A stretch of 64,000 nt of DNA from Leeuwenhoekiella sp. (GTDB lineage: Bacteria; Bacteroidota; Bacteroidia; Flavobacteriales; Flavobacteriaceae): positions 25,507-89,506 of the forward strand of contig PAPI01000014.1 of NCBI GenBank assembly GCA_002708845.1, given 5' to 3'. A program made the translations under genes and the position numbers. The notes beneath the pieces were generated by a model. The model made no database searches. It had not been told where the DNA came from and worked only from the letters and a program-made list of their open reading frames with translations. The stretch's first letter is position 1. Each line of letters opens with the position of its first letter. Positions 27,553 through 37,313 of this stretch are shown here, one piece after another.

Positions 27553-29964
27553 ATGTTAAAGAACTATATCAAAATCGCTTTTAGAAATTTATGGAAAGAC
27601 AAAAGCTTTACTCTGCTAAATGTTTTGGGCTTAAGTATCGCCTTTGCGGCTTCGCTATTGCTGGGGATGTATGCCCTTTTTGATCTGTCTTACGATCAGT
27701 TTCATAAAAATAAAGAAGACCTTTTTCAGGTTTACTATGCAGAGCAGAAACCGGGAGGGCAGGAAGTGGCTACCTCGATGCCGGTGCCTTTTGCCCCTGC
27801 ACTTCAGCAGGAATTACCTAACATTAAGCACATCTCGCGTTACATAAGCGATCACGCACTGAATTTGGAAGCAGGCAAAGAACTGGACCTGAATCTGATT
27901 TTTGTGGATCCAGACTTTTTCCAGATGTTTAGTTTTGAAACTGTTTTAGGGACAAAAGAAGTCCTGAAAGACAATGCCCAAATCAGCATTACCGAAGAAA
28001 CGGCTCAAAAGCTATTTGGAAAAACAGAAGCACTTGGTGAAACACTCGATTTGCTTATCAATGGCCGCAGGGAGGTATTTACGGTAGGGAGTATTCTTAA
28101 AGATCCTCCGGTAACGAGTGGGCTTCGGTTTGATGTAGCAGTCAATTTTAGCCATTCCCCCAACTATACCGAAAATTTAGATCGCTGGGACTCGCGTAAT
28201 CACAGTGTTTTTATCCAGTTGAACGAAGATGCTACCGCTTCCGATATCACCCAAAGCGCCGTATCGTTTACCGATCTGCATTATAAAGGAAACATCGAAG
28301 ACCTCAAACGCGATGGGGCACAGCCCAACGCCAACGGAAATTATTTAGAACTCCATTTACTGCCCTTTAAAGACATTCATTTCGCAGATTTTAAGGGCCA
28401 TTCTTTAAAAGTAAGCAGGGCGTATCCCTATATGATTTTGGGTATTGGCCTGCTCATTCTGTGTATTGCGGGGATCAATTTTGTTAATATGAGCATTGCC
28501 CGAAGTGCCCAGCGCCTTAGGGAAATCGGGATGCGCAAAACTTTGGGAGCTGCAAAGAAGCAATTGTTTTTTCAGTTTTGGAGCGAAAGCGTCTGGGTTT
28601 TTATGATCGCACTCCTGCTGGGGATTGGGATTAGTATGGCATTAGAGTCCTCTTTTCGCCAGCTCTTCAATACCCCGGCTACCCTAAGTCACTTAAGTTC
28701 GCCGGTTTTAATAGGCGTACTTGTCGGGTCATTTGTAGTTATTACGTTTATCGCCGGGGGCTATCCGGCCCTGGTTCTGAGCAAATTGGGTACCCTAAAA
28801 GCTTTAAAAGGCAAACTCGATTTAGCGGGCAAAAATCGGGTGCGCAATACCCTGATGGTGGTGCAGTTTAGTATCGCAATCGTCCTTATTTCAGGGACCT
28901 TGGTATTAAAGAAACAGCTTGATTTTATGCGGAATAAAGACCTGGGTTTCAATAAAACCCAGGTGGTCGCCGTGCCTTTAAATGGAAAGCGCGCAAACCG
29001 GCAGGATGTGGCTTTACTGCGCAACGAACTTGCCGGAAAACCGGGTATTCTTTCAGTTACCGCTTCAGATAACAATCTGGGTCTGGGCAAAGACGGCAGC
29101 ACTTACTTTAGTCGAATGGGTTTTGACTACAAAGGCCGCGGAGTCCATACCAATATGCTGGTTGTTGATTACGACTATCCCGAAACTTTAGGGCTTCAAT
29201 TAAAAGAGGGGCGCACATTTAGCCGAAGTTATTCCGGCGATAGCCTGTCTATCGTGATCAATGAAGCGATGGCACGCGAACTTCAGGAAAAAGACCCCGT
29301 CAACAAGCAGATTATTTTAGACGACTCTATCAAATATACGATTGTAGGCGTGCTCAAGGATTACAATTTTCAATCGTTGAACAAAAAGATTGAACCCATA
29401 AGTCTGTTTATGAAAAGCGACTGGGACCTGTATTACGCCTTCGTTAAGGTAGCTCCTCAAAATATGGCTCAGACCTTTGAAAGCATCGAAGATGCCTGGA
29501 AGCGTATCGAACCCAACGCCGAATTTCTGGGGTCTTTTTTAGATGAAAATATCGACCGCACCTTTAAACGCGAACGCACGATGACTACGATCATAACCAG
29601 CGGATCCCTTATTGCGATCATCCTGAGCTGCATCGGACTTTTTGCGATCTCGATGCTGGTGGTGACGCAGCGTACCAAGGAAATTGGTGTACGTAAAGTA
29701 GTAGGAGCCAGTGTCGCGCAAATCACATTTTTACTGACCAAAGACTTTGTAAAACTCGTAGGCATCGCTTTTTTGATTGCCGCACCGGTAGCCTGGTGGC
29801 TGTTGTCTCAATGGCTCCAAGACTACGAGTATCGAATTGAATTGCAGCTCTGGATTTTCCTGGCTGCCGGTCTGCTGGCGGTTTTTATAGCCCTGGTAAC
29901 CATAAGTTTCAGAACCATACGGGCAGCGCTGAAGAACCCGGTAGAATCGTTACGAACAGAATAA
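27553..29964 (+). CDS. MacB/FtsX-type ABC permease, copy 5 of 7
   Basis: 803 residues. Boxes: QRLREIGMRKTLGAAKKQL and RTKEIGVRKVVGAS. The C-terminus is NPVESLRTE, shared only with copy 6. Its codon choice looks richer in G and C than copies 1 and 2 by eye. The start region (MLKNYIKIAFRNLWK) is nearly identical to copy 2, which points to duplication or gene conversion. Confidence 0.92.
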   Translation: MLKNYIKIAFRNLWKDKSFTLLNVLGLSIAFAASLLLGMYALFDLSYDQFHKNKEDLFQVYYAEQKPGGQEVATSMPVPFAPALQQELPNIKHISRYISDHALNLEAGKELDLNLIFVDPDFFQMFSFETVLGTKEVLKDNAQISITEETAQKLFGKTEALGETLDLLINGRREVFTVGSILKDPPVTSGLRFDVAVNFSHSPNYTENLDRWDSRNHSVFIQLNEDATASDITQSAVSFTDLHYKGNIEDLKRDGAQPNANGNYLELHLLPFKDIHFADFKGHSLKVSRAYPYMILGIGLLILCIAGINFVNMSIARSAQRLREIGMRKTLGAAKKQLFFQFWSESVWVFMIALLLGIGISMALESSFRQLFNTPATLSHLSSPVLIGVLVGSFVVITFIAGGYPALVLSKLGTLKALKGKLDLAGKNRVRNTLMVVQFSIAIVLISGTLVLKKQLDFMRNKDLGFNKTQVVAVPLNGKRANRQDVALLRNELAGKPGILSVTASDNNLGLGKDGSTYFSRMGFDYKGRGVHTNMLVVDYDYPETLGLQLKEGRTFSRSYSGDSLSIVINEAMARELQEKDPVNKQIILDDSIKYTIVGVLKDYNFQSLNKKIEPISLFMKSDWDLYYAFVKVAPQNMAQTFESIEDAWKRIEPNAEFLGSFLDENIDRTFKRERTMTTIITSGSLIAIILSCIGLFAISMLVVTQRTKEIGVRKVVGASVAQITFLLTKDFVKLVGIAFLIAAPVAWWLLSQWLQDYEYRIELQLWIFLAAGLLAVFIALVTISFRTIRAALKNPVESLRTE

Positions 29965-30027
29965 ACCTCTCTGCCCTTTGGGCATCTCTCCCAGAGGGAG
30001 AGAAATAGCAAACTAAAAACTAAAATT
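29965..30027. repeat. Palindromic intergenic element between permeases 5 and 6
   Basis: A compound palindrome: GCCC TTT GGGC (29973-29983) nested inside CTCTC/GAGAG arms that close at about 30002. A leader AACTAAAAACTAAAATT follows up to the GTG start. The same element and leader recur before copy 7, so it is a repeated unit, probably of the REP-like class common in flavobacterial intergenic DNA. Confidence 0.6.
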
Positions 30028-32472
30028 GTGATTAGAAATTATATTAAAATCGCCTGGCGGAATATCTGGAACAACAAGCTTTTTTCAGCCATAAATATCA
30101 TCAGTCTTGCTATTGGTTTAAGTGCTGCTTTTGTGATAGGGCTTATGGTGTATTATGAGTTTACGTTTGACACCTTTCACCAGAATGGGGATCGTATGTA
30201 TCGCGTTGTGAGCGATTTTGAAACCCCTCAGGGTGATATGAAAAATGGTGGAGTAACGCCACCTATGCGACTTGCAGTACGTGAAGAATTAACCGGAATT
30301 GAGCAATCGGCTTATTTTTTTAATTGGTGGATCAGTGAAAGTAAGGCAGCTTCCAGCGAACAGATTTTTAAAGATCCGGAGAAAATCATACTCACTCAGG
30401 CGAGCTATTTTGGTCTTTTTCAATACAAGTGGATTGCCGGTTCTAAAGAAACTGCATTACAGAAACCCAATCAGGTGGTGCTTACCCGTAAACGTGCTTT
30501 AGAATATTTTCCCAATCTACCCTTAACAGCAGTAATGGGGCAGACTATTGAGTATAATGCTGATATTCAGGCTGTGGTTTCCGGTATAGTAGAAGATTTT
30601 GACAAGCGCTCAGATTTCTTTTTTGATGAGTTTGTCTCTTTAGAAACCGCAAAGCAAACGGAAAGTAAAGATCAGATTCTAAGCGATAGCTGGGGGATGA
30701 CCAATAATGCCTCGCAACTCTATATTAAGATTTCTGAACATAGTACAGCGGCACAAATAAAGAGTCAGTTACTAGCATTAAGTGAGCAGCACGTAGATGC
30801 TGATATGATAAAATATAATAATAAGCGCACTTTTAATCTGCAGCCACTTGCAGATTTGCACTTTGATCAGGAGTATGGTGTTTACGATTATTCACGGCCT
30901 GAAGCCAATAAGAATATATTGATCAGTCTTATTTTTATAGCAATCTTTTTGCTGCTTTTAGGAAGTATCAATTTCATCAATCTCAATACAGCCCAAGCGA
31001 CGCAGCGTGCAAAAGAAATAGGTATTCGTAAAACTCTGGGAAGTTCAAAAATACAGTTGATTGTTCAGTTTCTGGGAGAAACCTTTTTGCTAACCTTGCT
31101 TGCAGCGCTGTCTTCGGTTATTTTATCAATCTTGGCTTTAAAGGTATTTGATGATTTCATCCCTAATGGAGTTGATGCTACGCTTATGGTAAGTCCTTGG
31201 TTTGCCGGTCTGGTGCTTGGCCTTATTACGATCCTCACGTTCTTATCCGGTTTTTATCCAGGGCTTGTTTTGTCTCGATTTAAACCATCTCGGGCACTTA
31301 AGGGTGAGCTTATACGATCTGAAAATAAAGGTTCTTTGCGCAAGGTATTAACCGTTTCGCAATTTGTAATTGCTCAGGTTTTTGTGACTGCCACCCTGCT
31401 GGTGAGCAAACAAATATACTTTATGATGCACAGCGATCTGGGTTTTAGAACAGATGCTGTTGCATACCTTCAAACCCCGTGGGAAGATCAGAAGGTCGAT
31501 AAACGCCTCGTTTTAGAACAGGAAATCACGAATTTACCAGGGGTCTCCAGGATTAGTTTAGGGGGAATGCCTCCTGCATCTCACAATATGGCTACCCGAA
31601 TGGGAATTTACAAAACCGAAAATCAGGAAGTCATTCAGGAACTTCAGGTTCTCAACGGCGATGGAGATTATTTGGATGTTTATAACATCGATATTTTGGC
31701 GGGAAGAAAACCGCTCAACGATACCATCGAAGAATATATCATCAATGAAACCGGAATGCAGGCCTTTGGTTTTCACAATCCCGAAGATATCGTAGGAAAG
31801 TATATTGAGCTGAATAGCAATAAACGACTGATTGTGGGAGTGATGAAAGATTTTAAGCAACGCTCACTCAAAACCGGAATAGTACCCTTAGTCCTTACGG
31901 GAGATACCGGTAGAGAACGCCGTACAAATTTCAGAACTGTGCATTTGGTATTGGGTGATAAAGCCTCCGGCTGGAGCGGAACACTAGCTCAGATTGAGCA
32001 GGTTTACAAAAAAATATATCCGGGTGAAGATTTTAAAATGACGTTTTTAGATCAGACAATTGCCAACTTTTATGAGCAGGAGCAACGCATTGCAAGTTTG
32101 CTCAACTGGGCTACCGGATTATCGGTGTTGATTAGTTGTCTGGGGCTTCTGGGATTGGTTATTCATACTACAGAGCGACGTAACAAAGAAATAGGCATTC
32201 GCAAGGTTTTGGGAGCATCATTGGTGCAGCTCAACCTATTGTTGTGTAGAGATTTTTTAAAGCTAGTGCTTTTGGCCTATCTCATTTCTGTGCCGCTGGC
32301 CTGGTGGGGATTACACAATTGGCTTCAGGATTATACCTACAAAACCGAAATGAGCTGGTGGATTTTTGCCCTAAGCGGAATAGGAATGGTCGTGCTCGCT
32401 CTGGCAATAATGAGTTTTAAAACCTTAAGAACAGCCCTAAGAAACCCGGTAGAATCATTACGAACTGAATAA
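30028..32472 (+). CDS. MacB/FtsX-type ABC permease, copy 6 of 7
   Basis: 814 residues from a GTG start (VIRNYIKIAWRNIWNN), the only start that aligns with the sister genes. Boxes: QRAKEIGIRKTLGSSKIQL and RRNKEIGIRKVLGAS. C-terminus NPVESLRTE. The GTG and leader are shared with copy 7, which suggests weaker translation for these two than for the ATG-started copies 1-5. Confidence 0.92.
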   Translation: MIRNYIKIAWRNIWNNKLFSAINIISLAIGLSAAFVIGLMVYYEFTFDTFHQNGDRMYRVVSDFETPQGDMKNGGVTPPMRLAVREELTGIEQSAYFFNWWISESKAASSEQIFKDPEKIILTQASYFGLFQYKWIAGSKETALQKPNQVVLTRKRALEYFPNLPLTAVMGQTIEYNADIQAVVSGIVEDFDKRSDFFFDEFVSLETAKQTESKDQILSDSWGMTNNASQLYIKISEHSTAAQIKSQLLALSEQHVDADMIKYNNKRTFNLQPLADLHFDQEYGVYDYSRPEANKNILISLIFIAIFLLLLGSINFINLNTAQATQRAKEIGIRKTLGSSKIQLIVQFLGETFLLTLLAALSSVILSILALKVFDDFIPNGVDATLMVSPWFAGLVLGLITILTFLSGFYPGLVLSRFKPSRALKGELIRSENKGSLRKVLTVSQFVIAQVFVTATLLVSKQIYFMMHSDLGFRTDAVAYLQTPWEDQKVDKRLVLEQEITNLPGVSRISLGGMPPASHNMATRMGIYKTENQEVIQELQVLNGDGDYLDVYNIDILAGRKPLNDTIEEYIINETGMQAFGFHNPEDIVGKYIELNSNKRLIVGVMKDFKQRSLKTGIVPLVLTGDTGRERRTNFRTVHLVLGDKASGWSGTLAQIEQVYKKIYPGEDFKMTFLDQTIANFYEQEQRIASLLNWATGLSVLISCLGLLGLVIHTTERRNKEIGIRKVLGASLVQLNLLLCRDFLKLVLLAYLISVPLAWWGLHNWLQDYTYKTEMSWWIFALSGIGMVVLALAIMSFKTLRTALRNPVESLRTE

Positions 32473-32557
32473 CCCTCTCTGCCCTTTGGGCATCCCTGCC
32501 TTTGCCGGCAGGTAGGTCCCCCAGAGGGAGAGAAGTAGGAAACTAAAAACTAAAATT
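32473..32557. repeat. Palindromic intergenic element with a second palindrome inserted, between permeases 6 and 7
   Basis: Same outer element as at 29965 (CCTCTCTGCCCTTTGGGC to CCAGAGGGAGAG), but interrupted by about 24 bases carrying CCTGCCTTTGCCGGCAGG, itself a palindrome. The leader and GTG that follow are the same as before copy 6. It looks like one small mobile palindrome landed in another. Confidence 0.65.
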
Positions 32558-34954
32558 GTGATTAAAAATTATATCAATATCGCCTGGCGGAATCTGCTTA
32601 AGAATAAGCTTTCCGGTATTATTACCATTGGAGGCCTGGCAATTGGCCTTACCGCCTGTACGCTTATTCTGTTTTATGTGGCGCACGAGCGTAGCTATGA
32701 TAGCTTTCACGCCGATTCTGATCGTATGTATACCGTAGAAGCTCAGGTAAATATGGGCGGCGATACGATCTATATGAATGCGATGAATGCAACCGTTGGG
32801 GCACTCACCGAAAATGCGAGTCCGGCGGTTGCCTCCAGCCTGCGTTTAAAAGATGAGTATAAACCGGTAATCCTGACCAATACGCAACAACCAGGTACCC
32901 GATTTTCTGAAAAAAATTTCAGCTATGCTGATGCTAATTTTTTTGACTTCTTTTCTTTTAAACTGCTCAAAGACAGCAAAACAGAAGCTTTAGCCAGGCC
33001 TTATTCCTTGGTGCTTAGTCAGGATATGGCCAAAAAGTATTTCGGAAATCAAAACCCGATAGGGGAGTCGATATCGGTGCGGAAGGATAGTACCTATCTA
33101 TTTACGGTAACCGGAGTTATGGAAAATACACCCAGCAATTCCAGTATTCACCCCGACTTTGTGGCATCGCTAAGCAGTATGCTAACCATGAATGAATATA
33201 AGCGTGATTTTGATTCCGAAGCCTTTAGATTAGGTGCGTTTCCAACCTACTTAAAACTGAACAACGCATCAGATGTTAAGACGGTGCAAAAAACTATGCA
33301 GGAATTAAGTACTCAAGGCAATGCAGATGCCACTGATGTATATAGTCTGAGTTTACTAACTGATAAACATTTAAACGGAAGAGACGCTTCAAACACCCGA
33401 TACATCAGTATTTTTCCGTTAATAGCGGTGCTCATTTTAATACTAGCGTTAGTCAATTATCTAAGCTTATCAACTGCACGAGCTAGCTTGCGATCCAAGG
33501 AAATCGGCGTGCGTAAAGTAAACGGTGCCAGCAGAAAAAGTGTTGCTTTTCAGTTTTATATAGAATCCACGCTTTATGTACTGCTTGCGTTTGTGGTTTC
33601 TGTAGCGCTGAGCGTGATTCTAAAACCCTGGTTTTTTGGTATTCTGGGCATTGAGATTGATGCTGTCTTTTTTCTCAATTCCACCTTTTTAGGCATACTC
33701 GCCGGTTTGCTGGTATTTACCATTCTGGCAACCGGTTTTTATCCTGCACTGGTGATGTCAGCATTCAATCCGGTTGAAAACCTTAGAAGCAGTCGTGCTT
33801 CAAAAACAGGAGGGGTGCGCTTGCGTAAGGTATGTACCACCGTGCAGTTTGTGATCGCGATAGCCCTTTTAGTGAGTGGGATTATCATTCATCAACAGCT
33901 TGATTTTGTGCGGGGTGTTGATACCGGTCTAAATCGTTCTGACGTCGTTATGTTGCCGCTGCAGAAAACAATGGGTACCAATAGCACGCCTTTTAGAAAT
34001 GAGATCGAAAAGCTTTCGCAGGTAACCAACACGGCAGTAACTCAATATCCTATTTACAAAGGCTACAATATGTTTTTTGTTTCTTCCGAACAAATGCCTG
34101 ATGCTATAGGCCTGCCTATTTTTGCAGTAGATGACGATTTCTTTCAAACCTTGGATGTAAACTGGGAACTAAAACCGGAAGACGAACATTATTATTCTAA
34201 AAGCGAACACGTAGTCATTAACGAAGCGGCCATCAGCAAATTTAAACTGGGATCTAATCCTATAGGAGAAAGCCTGCTTTTCGGAAACAGCAAAAGGGAA
34301 ATTATAGGAGTAGTTAAAGATTTTCATTTTGAAAACCTGGACGCTCCTATAAATGCGTTGGCCTTGTTTGTGAATTCAAAAACCCAAGCAACCACAAACA
34401 TTCTGGGTAAAAGCGGAGGCTGTCTGTTTGTGCGCTTTCAGCCGGATAGCGATGTATCCCAATTGCTGTCTCAAATGGAAGCCATTTATACCCAATACGA
34501 TTCTGCTACTCCGTTTGAATATCAGTTTCTGGATGATGCCTTTGATGCGATGTTTCGCTCAGAAGAGCGGCTTTCACAGGTTTTTAATCTCTTTATCATC
34601 CTCGCCATGCTAATCGCGGGACTCGGACTTTTTGCGCTGGCAACCTTTAGCGCGCAGCAGCGAGTCAAAGAACTGGGGGTGCGTAAGGTTTTGGGAGCAT
34701 CTGTGATACAGCTTACTACTTTGCTCTCCTTTGATTTTTTGAAATTAATACTTTTGGCTATTCTCATCGCATCGCCGCTGGCGTGGTATTTTATGCATCT
34801 GTGGCTCCAGGACTTTAATTATAAAACCACCATACACTGGTGGGTCTTTTTAGGCGCTGGTACAGGGGCTATGGCTCTTGCGATTTTAACGGTCAGCTTT
34901 CAGGCAATTAAAGCCGCACTTGCAAACCCGGTGAAATCATTACGAACTGAATAA
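32558..34954 (+). CDS. MacB/FtsX-type ABC permease, copy 7 of 7
   Basis: 798 residues from a GTG start (VIKNYINIAWRNLLKN). Boxes: LRSKEIGVRKVNGASRKSV, where KVLGA is KVNGA, and RVKELGVRKVLGAS. C-terminus NPVKSLRTE. It is followed by a C/G hairpin (34964-34973), an AATAAC-type run and the second ATPase. It is the most diverged in the first FtsX box and the closest to the second ATPase, so it may be that ATPase's preferred partner; that is inference. Confidence 0.92.
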   Translation: MIKNYINIAWRNLLKNKLSGIITIGGLAIGLTACTLILFYVAHERSYDSFHADSDRMYTVEAQVNMGGDTIYMNAMNATVGALTENASPAVASSLRLKDEYKPVILTNTQQPGTRFSEKNFSYADANFFDFFSFKLLKDSKTEALARPYSLVLSQDMAKKYFGNQNPIGESISVRKDSTYLFTVTGVMENTPSNSSIHPDFVASLSSMLTMNEYKRDFDSEAFRLGAFPTYLKLNNASDVKTVQKTMQELSTQGNADATDVYSLSLLTDKHLNGRDASNTRYISIFPLIAVLILILALVNYLSLSTARASLRSKEIGVRKVNGASRKSVAFQFYIESTLYVLLAFVVSVALSVILKPWFFGILGIEIDAVFFLNSTFLGILAGLLVFTILATGFYPALVMSAFNPVENLRSSRASKTGGVRLRKVCTTVQFVIAIALLVSGIIIHQQLDFVRGVDTGLNRSDVVMLPLQKTMGTNSTPFRNEIEKLSQVTNTAVTQYPIYKGYNMFFVSSEQMPDAIGLPIFAVDDDFFQTLDVNWELKPEDEHYYSKSEHVVINEAAISKFKLGSNPIGESLLFGNSKREIIGVVKDFHFENLDAPINALALFVNSKTQATTNILGKSGGCLFVRFQPDSDVSQLLSQMEAIYTQYDSATPFEYQFLDDAFDAMFRSEERLSQVFNLFIILAMLIAGLGLFALATFSAQQRVKELGVRKVLGASVIQLTTLLSFDFLKLILLAILIASPLAWYFMHLWLQDFNYKTTIHWWVFLGAGTGAMALAILTVSFQAIKAALANPVKSLRTE

Positions 34955-34955
34955 G

Positions 34956-35014
34956 CGTCCTAACCCCCAGGGGAATTAATAACAATAATAATAGTAATAA
35001 CAATAAAACTAAAT
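34956..35014. repeat. Intergenic C/G palindrome and AATAAC-rich run before the second ATPase
   Basis: CCCC CA GGGG (34964-34973), then a run of AATAAC/AATAAT/AGTAAT units to the ATG at 35016. It is the third instance of the spacer type seen after permeases 1 and 4. Confidence 0.5.
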
Positions 35015-35015
35015 T

Positions 35016-35693
35016 ATGCTTTTACAACTCAATCATATTTACAAATGGGTCAAACAAGGCGGGAAACGCGTCTTTTTACTAAATGACATCAGCCTTGATG
35101 TGGAAGAAGGCGAGTTTATCTCCATAATGGGTCCTTCGGGATCGGGGAAATCGACCTTGCTTAACGTTATCGGGATGCTCGACGAATTTCAGGAAGGGGA
35201 GTATATGTTTCTGGATGAATCGGTACATACACTCAAAGAAAAGCACCGTTCTAAATTGTACAAGGAATACATCGGTTTTGTGTTTCAGGCGTATCATTTG
35301 ATTGATGAGTTAACCGTTTATGAAAACATCGAAACTCCGCTTTTGTACAAGAATATCAAGTCTTCAGAACGAAAGGCGCTGGTCGCAGATATGCTGGACC
35401 GTTTCAACATCGTAGGAAAAAAAGATTTGTTTCCGGCGCAATTAAGTGGTGGGCAACAGCAACTGGTGGGCATTGCACGGGCATTGATTGCCAAGCCTAA
35501 ACTCATTCTGGCAGACGAACCTACCGGAAACCTGAACTCCAAACAGGGCGAAGAAATTATGGAGCTTTTTAAAGAATTAAATCAGGAAGGAGTGACCATC
35601 ATTCAGGCTACACACTCCGAGTCTAATGCGGCGTATGGGAATCGCATCATTCACCTGCTCGACGGAAGCAAACAGCATCAGGCTTCTAACTAA
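35016..35693 (+). CDS. Second ABC ATPase of MacB/LolD type
   Basis: 225 residues. Walker A GPSGSGKSTLLN, Q-loop FVFQAYHL, signature LSGGQQQLVGIARA, Walker B LILADEPTGN and H-loop ATHSESN are present, so it should hydrolyse ATP. The D-loop reads NLN rather than NLD as in the first ATPase, a change that can alter cross-talk between the two nucleotide sites. It differs clearly from the ATPase at 16970 and is not a recent copy. It may serve some permeases separately, or form a heterodimer with the first. Confidence 0.92.
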   Translation: MLLQLNHIYKWVKQGGKRVFLLNDISLDVEEGEFISIMGPSGSGKSTLLNVIGMLDEFQEGEYMFLDESVHTLKEKHRSKLYKEYIGFVFQAYHLIDELTVYENIETPLLYKNIKSSERKALVADMLDRFNIVGKKDLFPAQLSGGQQQLVGIARALIAKPKLILADEPTGNLNSKQGEEIMELFKELNQEGVTIIQATHSESNAAYGNRIIHLLDGSKQHQASN

Positions 35694-35700
35694 AATCCAA

Positions 35701-35744
35701 AAAAGCGCCCACTAAGAGGAATCATCAACCTGGGCGCTTTTAAA
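35701..35744 (+). terminator. Intrinsic-type hairpin between the second ATPase and tolC
   Basis: AAAAGCGCCCA (35701-35711) pairs perfectly with TGGGCGCTTTT (35731-35741) around a 19-base loop, starting 8 bases after the ATPase stop. It could end or reduce transcription before the outer membrane channel gene, which then may have its own promoter in the 33 bases that remain or rely on read-through. Confidence 0.7.
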
Positions 35745-35776
35745 ATTCTATTTATTTATCATCAATCAAAAGCATT

Positions 35777-37201
35777 ATGAAAATTCCATTCACAGGCCTG
35801 CTAACGGCCTGCTTAATTCATATCTGTAGTATACAGGCACAGGAAACACAAGCCACACTCACACTGGAAGATTGCATCGAGATCGCTTTAGACCAAAACT
35901 TTTCGGTACAACGCGCTGAGCTCAATGCGCAGGGCGAAAATATTCAGTATAAACAAAGCCGAAACGCGCTTTTACCGCGGGTTAATGCCGACTATAATTA
36001 TGGGGTGAGCAACGGCCGAAGCATTGACCCGTTTACCAACGCTTATGTAACTGAGCAGCTTAACTTCTCAAATGCCGGACTTAGCCTTAGTGCAACAGTT
36101 TTTAACGGTTTTAGACTGCTTAACAGTCTCAAACAAAGCAGTCTGAATAAAGCTGCTGCTGAGATGGATCTGCAGGAGTCACGCCAAAACCGGATGCTTG
36201 ATGTTACGCTGAGCTTTCTACAGGTTTTAAATGCACGCGAACTCGTAAAACTGGCGGAAACGCGTTTGCTTACGACTCAGGAACAGCTTAAACGTCTTGC
36301 AAAACTCAACGAAGAAGAGACCGGCAATCCTTCTGATTTTTACGATTTGCAGGGACAACTGACCACAGATCAAAATGCGATAACCGATGCTACTAACAGT
36401 CTGAAGAACGCCCTGGAAGACCTGAAATTTCTACTGAATACCGATGCGGAAATTGAAGCAGAAAATCTGGTTTTGGTAACCGATTTTAAAAATCAGGAGC
36501 TGTCTGCCGATGGCATCTACGAGCGGGCCCTGCAAAGTCTTGCAGCTATAAAGGCTCGTGAACTAAGGCTTGAGGCTACGGCCAAAGGAGTCGCGGTTGC
36601 ACGCTCGCAATACATCCCCGAGATCAGCCTGTTTGCCAACCTGAATACCAACTACTCCAGCGCCGCCCGTTTGTTTGAAGAAACGGGAAATCAACTTATT
36701 GAGACGGCCGATTTTGTAAACATTTCGGGAACCGATTATAGTGTGTTTACAGAAGAAACTCAGTTTGAATCTCGCGGCATCTCGTATAAAGATCAGTTAA
36801 ATAACAACTTAAACTCTACCGTGGGCGTTGCGGTTAGCATTCCGCTTTTTAATGGGTTTCGGGCGAAGAACAATGTACAATTGCAAAAAATAGAACAGAG
36901 TCGGGCAGAGGTAGACTTGGCAGAAACCAAACGTGCGCTGAAGCAAAACATCGCGCAGGCGTATAACGATTGGGATGCTGCGGAGAGCAATTATGAGTTG
37001 CTGCAAGAGCAGGTAGCAGCTTATGAAAAGTCATTTGCCATCAATGAGGCGCGCTTCAACCTGGGTGTGGCTACCAGTGTAGAATACATCACCAGTAAAA
37101 ACCGACTGGACAATGCCCGAATCAATTTAACCAATACCCGCTACACCTATCTTTTGCGTGATAAAGTGCTGGAGTTTTATCAGGGCAATGCAATTCGGTA
37201 A
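35777..37201 (+). CDS. TolC-family outer membrane efflux protein
   Basis: 474 residues with a signal peptide (cut near SIQAQ). Two repeats of the TolC fold: LTLEDCIEIALDQN near the N-terminus starts the first outer-membrane-efflux domain, and AKGVAVARSQYIPEISLFAN starts the second; VAVSIPLFNGFRAKN is the usual second beta-hairpin motif. It provides the trimeric exit duct for the adaptor and ABC proteins encoded upstream. It is separated from the operon by a terminator-like hairpin. Confidence 0.95.
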   Translation: MKIPFTGLLTACLIHICSIQAQETQATLTLEDCIEIALDQNFSVQRAELNAQGENIQYKQSRNALLPRVNADYNYGVSNGRSIDPFTNAYVTEQLNFSNAGLSLSATVFNGFRLLNSLKQSSLNKAAAEMDLQESRQNRMLDVTLSFLQVLNARELVKLAETRLLTTQEQLKRLAKLNEEETGNPSDFYDLQGQLTTDQNAITDATNSLKNALEDLKFLLNTDAEIEAENLVLVTDFKNQELSADGIYERALQSLAAIKARELRLEATAKGVAVARSQYIPEISLFANLNTNYSSAARLFEETGNQLIETADFVNISGTDYSVFTEETQFESRGISYKDQLNNNLNSTVGVAVSIPLFNGFRAKNNVQLQKIEQSRAEVDLAETKRALKQNIAQAYNDWDAAESNYELLQEQVAAYEKSFAINEARFNLGVATSVEYITSKNRLDNARINLTNTRYTYLLRDKVLEFYQGNAIR

Positions 37202-37313
37202 GGAGGTTTCTTGCTTCAGTTTATGCGGAATACCGCAAATGCCTTCTGTGGTAATAGGGTATATTTACGCAAAACAGAGCATAAAATATAGTTAGTTAAT
37301 ACTTTAAGTAAGA

